Positions 56,523 through 64,000 of a stretch of DNA of 64,000 nucleotides are shown piece by piece. Position numbers and translations under genes: made by a program. The DNA lies in NCBI GenBank assembly GCA_902651635.1, contig CACRSC010000078.1, positions 34,631 to 98,630 of the forward strand. The letters run 5' to 3'. The notes under the pieces were generated by a model. It made no database searches. It was not told the origin of the DNA and worked only from the letters and a program-made list of their open reading frames with translations. The stretch is from Mastigamoeba balamuthi. Taxonomy: Eukaryota > Evosea > Mastigamoebida > Mastigamoebidae. Every line of letters begins with the position of its first letter. The stretch's first letter is position 1.

Positions 56523-56854
56523 CGCGAGCTTGGCAGAGAACGCCCGTCGACTGCTGTGCTGGATTTGAGTGCGTGTCGATGAGCGTTCAGACTGTGTGCC
56601 CTTGCGCCGCTGCGTATTCGTTCAGGGTCTGGAGTCGTCAGTGTAACACGCAACAACAAGGGCTTTCTTTTGGCCGTGAGGACCCCCTCCAACACCTGGG
56701 CGGCGGGCACAAGGCAGCGGACAGGGGGCGTAGACGTGATACACACACAACTTCAGCCCTACGTGTTCAACTCTCGATGTTCCGATTTGCTGGAGAACAT
56801 AGCCCCCCTCCTTGCCGCCAGGCGTTGCATGAAGCACTGGGGCCTCTGATGAGT

Positions 56855-58556
56855 TCAGCAGTCGACGCCCATGCGTCGGAAAGCGTGCTTGCAGGCCTCG
56901 TAGGCGACCCACGTGGCCGCCGCCGAGGGCACGACCTGCGCGTAGGCCATCCTGATGCCCGCGTAGAGCCCGCCGACGCCCGCCCTGCCCACGATCTCCC
57001 TCGCGGCCTGCACGGCCCCGCGCCTGCGCACGATCACCGCCTTCTTGACGACGTCGAGCGGGTACACCGCCGTCGTCGCCGCCGCGCTGCCGACCGCCGC
57101 GTACACCGACGGCGCCAGCGCGCGGGCCAGCGAGCTGCGGGCGAGCACGCCCGAGAGGTGCCACTCGGCGAGCTCGTGCGCAGCGCTCAGCGCCAGGAAG
57201 CTGACGGCGTGGAACGGGGCCACCGAGGCCACGGCGACCCACACGCCGCGGTACATGCCCCCGAGGCCCTCGTCCTCGTACAGCGCGCGCAGCGACTCGA
57301 CGACGCCGGCAGGTCGGCGGGGAGGCTTCCTGCGCGAGAACAGGCGCGCGAGGGAGCTGGTGGGGTGCATAGGCCCGCGTTGACGTCAGACTGGGGAATT
57401 CGGGGGATATTCCTGGGGGACCTACGTGGAGAGTGACGTGGCAGATTTGTCCTGGCACTGGGCCACGAGGGCGCGGGTGCGGGCGACCTCGAGCGGGTGC
57501 GTCACGATCGTGGAGGCCGCGCCGCCCATGGCCCCGACGAACAGCTTCTGGGCCGTCGTCAGCTTGCTGCCAAGCGCCGCCCTGATGACCTGCGCGTGCG
57601 GAGCGGACCGGAGAGACAGCAGCGGGGCAGCGGACAGTCAGGACACCGAACAGAGGCAGAGGCCACAGAGCCCTGCGCAACGCAGAGGGGCCAGAGGCTC
57701 GTGTGTGGATGAGCACAAAAACGTGCTGGCCGCCTCAGGCATCAGACAAACGCACATGGTGGCAGTAGCCCAGCGACTCAAAGACAGCGGGCAACTCGCG
57801 TGCCATTCCAGAGGGTCTATGTGCATCGCACTGCACGCAAACACTGGCGCCTGCGCATTGATTGATTCATGACAAACAGACGTGCACAACAGAAGAGCCA
57901 GCGGTCACACAGGAATCGGCCCTCCCCCTCTTAAGGGACCGAGAGGGAAGGGAAGACATAGAGAAGCCACAGCACAGCACCACTCACCACAAAACGCGTG
58001 GTGCACTGAGGACCACCGAGCCCCAGTGCAACACAGTGAACCCAGAAGTCATGACGTCACACACAGTCAGCAGATGACCCCTTCTTTCCCACCCTCAGAG
58101 CGGGGCAGCCGGGGAGGGCCAACCCCAGCCACACCAGAGGCAGAGGCTCGGACGCGCAGAACCGCGCCCGAAACGCGGTGGAGACGGCGCCGGCGGGCCA
58201 GATCTCGTAAAGGATCTCGAAAATCGCGTATCAACGACCCCCCCGCTCCGTACAACGTCACGCGCACCCGCACGCCGGACTGAACGCGAGCGCACCTCCT
58301 GGACGGCGAAGCGGACCATGCTGGCGGGGACGACCTTGGCGACGGCGAACGAGTTGCCCGCGAAGAGGGCGCGGGGGCCCGGGGCCCCGGGGCCGTCGGG
58401 GGCGCCGCTGGGGCCGCGCGGGCGCAGGGCGAGGGCCGAGAGCTGGGCCAGCAGCCGCAGCTGCTCCAGCGGCGCAGTGGCCGTGCGGGACACGACGCCC
58501 GCGATGGCCCCCGAGGCCACGTAGGCCGCAACAGCGGTGGCGCTGCGCCTGTGCAT
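56855..58556 (-). CDS. Mitochondrial carrier family (SLC25) protein
   Basis: Inner-membrane carrier of mitochondria or derived organelles; substrate unknown. Exons 58556-58296, 57589-57459 and 57329-56855 give 288 residues, a normal length. Each of the three repeats keeps a Px[DE]xx[KR]-type motif: TAPLEQLRL, THPLEVARTR and VYPLDVVKK. Helices 2, 4 and 6 have the usual small-residue pattern (GAIAGVVSRT, GAMGGAASTIV, GSAAATTAVY), and GGLYAGIRMAYAQVVPSAAA closes repeat 3. Intron 1 (57590-58295, 706 nt) is unusually long for this genome and shows no other gene; it contains a TGACGTCA at ~58051. Convergent with the PqiA-domain gene. Confidence 0.88.
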
Positions 58557-59093
58557 TCGGGCGGAGCCGGTGACGGCTGGGGGTGATATTGTGTCTCTGC
58601 GGGGGGCAGATATCTCGCGGAGCGGACAGGAAGATATGGCGCGTCCGCGGAGGGGGCACTGAGGTGCAGAGATTTGACCTCATAGATTTCCTGCAGGATC
58701 CCCCGGGCCCCTCACCGCGGGGATCGCAACCGACTTCTGTGGAACAGACAAAGCCGGTATGAACAGCGGCTTTCCAAACAGGCTTTGTCTGCGGCGGTGC
58801 CTGAGCTCCTCTGCGGTTGGCTCCTGGCTGCGTGGGTGCAGTCAATTGCACGGGTGATTGTCTTTGTTTCTGCCGCCCTGTGAAAAAATTCACCCGCCCA
58901 CACCAATCGCCACTCTGGTGGGCGCGGGAAAGAGAGCCCGCCCTCGGAGGCAGCTGCCAGCGCACCAGGCGGGCCCGCGTGTCTGGCCTCCTCCGGGGAC
59001 CTCTCGCCGGCTCACACAGCAATTATGATCGCATAAAATAGGCTGGGGGATTTGCCATTCTGTGGGTCTTCTCATGTTGGCTCGAATCACACG
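58557..59093. other. Divergent intergenic region with hairpin
   Basis: 58745-58755 (CAGACAAAGCC) and 58781-58791 (GGCTTTGTCTG) form a perfect 11-bp inverted repeat with a 25-nt loop; a nested AAGCCG/CGGCTT pair offers an alternative stem. An AGATATCTCG block lies at ~58612. No gene seen. Confidence 0.55.
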
Positions 59094-59119
59094 GTGTGGG
59101 CTGCGCTTTTTCCCGGAAG
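59057..59119 (+). promoter_or_regulatory. Shared upstream element, SLC35F6-like copy 5
   Basis: ATTCTGTGGGTCTTCTC at 59057-59073 and GTGTGGGCTGCGCTTTTTCC followed by CGGAAG at 59094-59119. The first block is repeated exactly before copy 6, the second in variant form before copies 2-4 and 6. A TATA-like ATAAATATAAA lies at ~59211, about 80 bp before the ATG. Confidence 0.7.
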
Positions 59120-59300
59120 CTGAGAAGCCGTTGGCTGAGGTGCACACGCAAATCCAGCACGCGTGACGCCCTTGTCCAATCTCCCCAAGTGGGACGCTTC
59201 CACGGAAACATAAATATAAAACCAACCGTTGGCTCTATAACGCGGGCTGCCCACACAGTCCCCAACAGATCGGACACCCCCTCCCAACACGCACGGCGAG

Positions 59301-60824
59301 ATGTCGGCGGGCACACTTACGCTCAGGAGCGGGCTCATGGAGCTGGGCATGCTGATGACGGGCGTCATCGACACGATCCTCGTCAAGGCCTCGGACAACA
59401 GCTACTCGCGCGGCTGGGGCGGCAAGGAGCACAGGTTCGAGCACCCCTACACGCAGACCCTCTTCATGTTCATCGGTACGCCCGCTTGCGCACGCACGCC
59501 CGCGCCCGCACGCATCGTAATAAGAGCGCGCCGGAAAAATCTGATTCAATTCAATTTCATTAATGGGCGCCCGCACGTGAACCTCTTCCTCCACCGCAGC
59601 CGAGTCGCTGTGCATGTGGGCGTACATCGCGACGAGACACGTGAGACGGAAACGGAAGGCAGATGGCGCGGGGTCGGAGGAGGCGCAGGGAGGGCTGCAG
59701 ATTTTCGGGACGCTGCCCGTGTGCCTCTTGCTCACGATGTCCCTCGACTTCCTCGGCACTAGCCTCGCCACCATCGGCCTGCTCTACTGCAAGGCCTCTG
59801 TCTGGCAGATGCTCCGCGGCTCCATGATCATCTCCTCCTGCATCACCACTGCACGTTTCGCTTTTTTGCCCCATTTGCCGCGTTTTCTCATAGTACGTCA
59901 ACAGCGCATCCTTCTGAAGCGGAAGACGCTTATGTACAAGTGGGTGGCCGTGGCGATCACGATCATGGGGCTCGTGCTCGTGGGGCTGTCGAGCGTGTTC
60001 ACGACGCAGCACGCGGCCGCGGCCTCTGGGAGCTCCGAGGAGGAGGTCTCTCAGGCCGCATGGCAGACGGCACTGGGCATCGTGCTCGTCGTCGTCGCGA
60101 TGCTCGTCGCGGGCGCGCAGATGGTCATCCAGGAGCTGCTGGTCCGCAAGAACCGCCTGGACCCGCTGCAGGTCGTGGGAACCGAGGGCTGCTTTGGAGT
60201 CATTCTCGTGGCCTTCGTCGTTCTGCCCATCACGTACTGCATCCCCGGAAACAACGTACGTCACTCAGACGCTCGCGGGGCTTCGACACTGACGTGGGCC
60301 TGTGCGGGGCGCAGCCGAGCTCGATGAAGCGCGGGTCGTACGACAACCCGATTGACTGCTTCCTGATGATGGGGCACAACATACCGCTGCTGTTCTTCAT
60401 CCTCGTGTACATCGTCTCGGACGCCTTCTTCAACTTCTTCGGCGTCAACATCACCAAGTATCTCAGCGCCGTGCACCGCACCATCATCGACTCGTGCCGC
60501 AGCGTCCTCGTGTGGGTCTGGCAGATCTTCACGTTCTACTGCATCAGCGAGCGCTTCGGCGAGGAGTGGACCAAGTACTCGGCGATCCAGGTCGCCGGCT
60601 TCGTCCTCCTGATCCTCGGGGCTGTCATCTACAACGGCATACTGCGGCTGCCGCGGTTCACGTACGAGAGCGACGAGGAGAAGGAGGGGGAGACGGCCGA
60701 GACGGAGTTGCCCCATTTCGACCTCGAGTCCAAGAGCGGCAAAACAGTTGCTGATGGGCTCGGCGAGGCCATTGACGTCAAGAAACCCGCGTCCGACAAA
60801 GCCGAGCTCGCATCCTCCGTGTAA
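59301..60824 (+). CDS. SLC35F6: SLC35F6-like transporter, copy 5
   Basis: Exons 59301-59475, 59600-59850, 59905-60255 and 60315-60824 (phases 1,0,0), 428 residues. The N terminus has one extra residue (MSAGTLTLRSG). The loop in exon 2 (RRKRKADGAGSEEAQGG) is private. SVWQMLRGSMIISSC and LQVVGTEGCFG show local substitutions. Exon 4 carries SDAFFNFFGVNITKYLSAVH and the ending DKAELASSV. Intron 2 (59851-59904, 54 nt) appears to use a GC donor (ACT|GCACGT) and is a multiple of three without stops, so its retention would add 18 residues in frame. First of a tandem plus-strand pair. Confidence 0.88.
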
Positions 60825-61270
60825 AGTGGCCTGCAGAGGAGTCTCTGGACTTGTTTCATGCCAAAGCAAACACAGTAGAAAAGGAGTCACAAACAAACTC
60901 TATACAAACATAGCATCATCTTGCCTTGCCCCTGTCAAATGGCGTCGAGCTGCTCTTAGGGGAAGGCGTCCATACTCAGGGGCCACGGCGGAATGTAGCA
61001 GAGGGGGTTTGGGCGACAGGTGATCGGAGATGTTGTTTTTCCCGCCATTGAACAGGCAACCTTCCTGTTGGGTGACATGAACACCCCCCCTGAGGGCTCC
61101 TGCGCACAAGAAACCCCAAAGGGGCAGGGGGGCGCATTCATGGGCGCGATGGGAGGGGAAACAGGGAAACGGGGATTACCCGTGCCATCACGCGGTTCCA
61201 CAGAAATGGGGCAAGAGATTCGTGCCCCCCGGTGCTGTTTTCCGCCGGATCCCAGTTCACCCAGCACGCG
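60825..61270. other. Intergenic region between copies 5 and 6
   Basis: Holds the 3' flank of copy 5. No gene. The promoter element of copy 6 begins just after. Confidence 0.45.
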
Positions 61271-61338
61271 ATTCTGTGGGTCTTCTCCGGGCATCTCGTA
61301 TCTGGGGTGGGTGTGGGCTGGGTTTTTTCCCAGAAGTT
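61271..61338 (+). promoter_or_regulatory. Shared upstream element, SLC35F6-like copy 6
   Basis: ATTCTGTGGGTCTTCTC at 61271-61287 and GTGTGGGCTGGGTTTTTTCC followed by CAGAAGTT at 61311-61338, about 210-280 bp before the ATG at 61549, then GAGGTGCAC as in copy 5. The gap to the ATG is C/A-rich (CCACCCCCCC). Confidence 0.7.
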
Positions 61339-61548
61339 ACACAAACTGGAGCAGAGGTGCACTCGCCAGGCGCCAAAGGCCCAAGCAGAAAAATATCTGT
61401 TTCACATTCTAAACAAACACACAAAGAGACGACACAGAAACCCAACCACCCTACCCTGTCCACCATCCCCCCACCCCCCCCAACCAACAACCCCCCCGCC
61501 ACCCCCCCACGAAGAACAGAACAAAACAGCGAAAACACACCGCAAAAC

Positions 61549-63165
61549 ATGTCGGGAACTCTCACGCTCAAGGGCGGGCTGCTCGAGCTGGGCATGCTCA
61601 TGACCGGCGTCATCGACACGATCCTCGTAAAGGCCTCGGACAACAGCTACTCGCGCGGCTGGGGCGGCGAGGAGCACAAGTTCGAGCACCCCTACACGCA
61701 GACCCTCTTCATGTTCACAGGTGCACAGCGGCGCACCTCCCCCGCCCGCGCGGGCAGTCGGTTTTATATGACTGAATTATTGCCGTAAAAAAAAGGGGTC
61801 AGAAAAAAGTTCCCCCCTCCTCCAGAGGTCCCACACAGAGCGACTGACGCAGTGCACCTATGCAGCCGAGACGCTGTGCATGTGCGCGTTCCTGACGCAG
61901 AGGTTCATCAGAAAACGGGGCAAGCGGGCCGCCGGCGAGCCCGAGGAGCCGCCGATGGGCCTCTGGCAGCTGTTCCCGCCGTACCTCGCCATCACCATGT
62001 TCCTCGACTTCCTCACGACCAGCCTCTCGAGCATCGGCCTGCTCTACGTCAAGGCCTCTGTCTGGCAGATGCTCCGCGGCTCCAACATCATCTTCTCCTG
62101 CATCCTCACTGTGCGCCGCACCGCTGCACCTTTTTCCCCGCAGTCCCGCACCGACGCGTCTCTGCAGCGTCTTTGACCCTGGAAATCGCAAGAGAAAAAA
62201 GTGTGCTGACGAAAAATATCTTCTCCGGTCACCAGAGGGTGATGCTCAAGCGGAGGACGCTGCTGTACAAGTGGGTGGCAGTGGCGATCACGATCGTGGG
62301 GCTCGTGCTCGTGGGCCTGTCGAGCATGCTGACGACGCAGCACGAGGCGCAGGCGTCGGGAAGCAGCGAGGATGAGGTCTCGACTGCCGCGTGGAAGACG
62401 GTCATCGGCATCGTGCTGGTCATCGTCGCCATGATGTGCAACAGCACGCAGTGGATCGTCCAGGAGTACCTGGTCCGCAAGTTCCACTACGAGCCCCTCC
62501 AGCTCTCGGGCACCGAGGGCACCTTCGGCGTCCTCCTCATGATCTTCGTCGTCCTGCCCGTCACCTACTTCGTCCCCGGCAACAACGTGAGTCCCCCTCC
62601 TTGGCCCACCGCATCCGGTGGCTCACTCATCTCGAACGCCCCACAGCCGAGCTCGAACGCGCGCGGGTCGTACGACAACGCGATCGACTGCTTCCTGATG
62701 ATGGGGCACAACATACCGCTGCTATTCTTCATCCTCGTGTACATCGTCTCGGACGCCTTCTTCAACTTCTTCGGCGTCAACATCACCAAGTACCTCAGCG
62801 CCGTGCACCGCACCATCATCGACGCGTGCCGCAGCATCCTGGTGTGGATCTGGCAGCTCTTCACGTTCTACTGCATCAGCGAGCGCTTCGGCGAGGAGTG
62901 GACCAAGTACTCGGCGATCCAGGTCGCCGGCTTCGTGCTCCTGATCCTGGGCGCCATCATCTACAACGGCATTCTCAGGCTTCCCCTGTTCGAGTACGAG
63001 TCCGAGGACGAGAACAGGGACGGCCAGACGGCAGAGACGGGGTGCGAGCTGGGCAAGATGGACGTCGGGTCCAAGGGCGGCAACGCCGTCGCAGTGGAGC
63101 TTGGTGACGCTACTGACGTCAGGAAGCCGGCGTCTGATAACGCCGAGCTGGGCTCCTCCGTGTAA
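61549..63165 (+). CDS. SLC35F6: SLC35F6-like transporter, copy 6
   Basis: Exons 61549-61720, 61866-62110, 62236-62586 and 62647-63165 (phases 1,0,0), 428 residues. GVIDTILVKASDN, SVWQMLRGSNIIFSC, LQLSGTEGTFG and SDAFFNFFGVNITKY are present. Exon 4 begins PSSNARGSYDN, identical in type to copy 2, and the last ~25 bases of intron 3 are also the same as in copy 2. The tail ends DNAELGSSV. Exon 2 begins AETLCMCAF rather than AESLCMW, a substitution found only here. Confidence 0.9.
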
Positions 63166-63353
63166 CGCGGCAGTGACATTCTCTCGTTAGTCAGAGTGAC
63201 TCGGTGACTACTGTCAACCATAAGTACATAGAAAAACACCCCCGGATAAAACAGCAACACAGATGGTAGCACTTTTGTTCATTACGTTCTCATCTTATCA
63301 GTCAGTGAATGCAAGCATAGTTGCTACAGATCGTACGAATACATCTCCTCGGC

Positions 63354-63978
63354 TCAGTTAATCTTGGAGGCCCTCAGTGCGGCGGCGGCAGAGGGCGGGA
63401 CGTCCTTGGGGTTCTCTGCGATGTACCTCGCGAGAGCCTCGGGCTCCTCGCCGCCATGCATGAGCTCCCTGTCCACCTCGGTGTACCCCGAGAGCGTCTC
63501 CTGCGACTGAATACTCAGCCTGTCGCTGTACCCCAGGACCTCGTGCACGCGCGTCAGCACCTTGAAGCCCTTGAGCGGTATCGACCCCAGGCACCGCATC
63601 GCCACGGCCTCCTTGCAATTGTCGCGCACGGCGTCTGTCACACAGATGGTGGTCCCCAGGTCTCTGTTCACGCTCTCCAGCCTCGCTGCAACGTTCACCT
63701 GCGGGCTTAAGGTAAGGCCCGGCGACGAACGAGAGACAGAGAGCGGCTGTGGGGTGGTCTCACAGTGTCGCCAATGACAGTGTAGTTCATGCGGGAGAAG
63801 CAGCCCACGTTGCCGCTGAACACCGGCCCGCTGCTGATGCCGATCCTGATGGCCATCTTCTTGCCGATCAGCTTCTCGATGTCGACGTTGAGCTGCGCCA
63901 GCGCCTCGCAGATTTCGATCGCCGACTTGACGGCCAGCATCTGGTGCCCCTCCACGACGTCGGGCACGTTCCATATCG
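63354..63978 (-). CDS. Class III adenylyl/guanylyl cyclase catalytic domain (3' part)
   Basis: C-terminal part of a class III nucleotidyl cyclase, which makes cAMP or cGMP. Two exons are visible: ~63978-63764 and 63698-63354 (phase 0), with the 5' part beyond the window. They encode IRIGISSGPVFSGNVG, MNYTVIGDTV|NVAARLESVN and GTTICVTDAV, the second half of the catalytic fold. The NVAARLE segment carries the usual Asn and the Arg three residues after it that serve the transition state. After the domain comes ~80 residues with LKGFKVLTRVHEVLGY, then a tail ending ALRASKIN. The other catalytic half, with the metal-binding Asp residues, is not in view, so cyclase type and membrane topology are unknown. 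Confidence 0.85.
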
Positions 63979-63980
63979 CC

Positions 63981-64000
63981 GTGGGGGGGGGGGGGGGGGG
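63981..64000. other. Terminal G homopolymer
   Basis: The window ends in a run of about 18 Gs immediately inside the cyclase coding region. The run interrupts a conserved domain, so it is probably an assembly or sequencing artefact at a contig edge. Confidence 0.6.

Noticed and set aside
63981-64000. Terminal poly-G as a telomere
   Set aside because: It interrupts a cyclase catalytic domain and lacks any repeat unit, so artefact is more likely.

Overview
The window is nuclear DNA of a GC-rich protist. Nearly every gene is broken by short introns, typically 40-150 nt, with GT-AG or occasionally GC-AG ends. Coding frames strongly prefer G/C at third positions, stops are ordinary TAA/TAG/TGA, and genes lie closely packed on both strands with no operons. 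Gene content suggests a flagellated, probably sexual, unicellular eukaryote. It includes a CFAP119-type axonemal protein, a HEI10-type meiotic RING protein, a kinesin-6, a selenocysteine-specific elongation factor (eEFSec), a mitochondrial-type carrier and a PqiA-domain membrane protein. A mastigamoebid-like or other free-living flagellate is possible, but I cannot assign a taxon from sequence alone.

Layout. 0-2.7 kb: 3' part of GPAA1 (GPI transamidase) and a tiny COP9 signalosome subunit (COPS9). 3.0-4.5 kb: an AT-rich island with no convincing gene. 5.7-12.6 kb: an SLC35F6-like transporter, a 53BP1/Crb2-type tandem-BRCT protein, eEFSec, and a double Tudor-knot protein ending in a CBM20-like domain. 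13.3-14.1 kb: a small secretory/membrane protein. 14.5-20.7 kb: a tandem array of an unrecognised two-transmembrane family, with two intact genes and at least five decayed copies. 20.8-25.5 kb: an MBOAT acyltransferase and a secreted, probably GPI-anchored, lysozyme-like protein. 26-30.3 kb: two MEMO1-family paralogues. 30.8-37.1 kb: three SLC35F6-like paralogues in a row. 37.6-45.4 kb: CFAP119, a DUF4097-like secreted protein, HEI10, an unknown basic coiled-coil protein, and two ZIP zinc transporters, the second damaged. 45.9-52.1 kb: a kinesin-6, partly duplicated across an assembly join. 53.1-58.6 kb: the PqiA-domain protein and a mitochondrial-type carrier. 59.3-63.2 kb: two more SLC35F6-like genes. 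63.35 kb to the end: a class III nucleotidyl cyclase, partial.

Three gene families in this window have expanded locally: SLC35F6 (six copies), the two-TM family (about seven units) and MEMO/ZIP (two each). The SLC35F6 copies share exon structure and an upstream sequence element. At least one pair shares intron sequence, suggesting gene conversion. Three single Ns (22463, 24293, 48879) mark joins where the flanking sequence is repeated. The largest makes a false-looking 2.5 kb duplication of the kinesin motor. Other unexplained signals are a 5' splice-site preference for GTRCG, a recurrent TGACTCAACGCAGGCA element, and AT-rich CAATTGAA blocks in introns.
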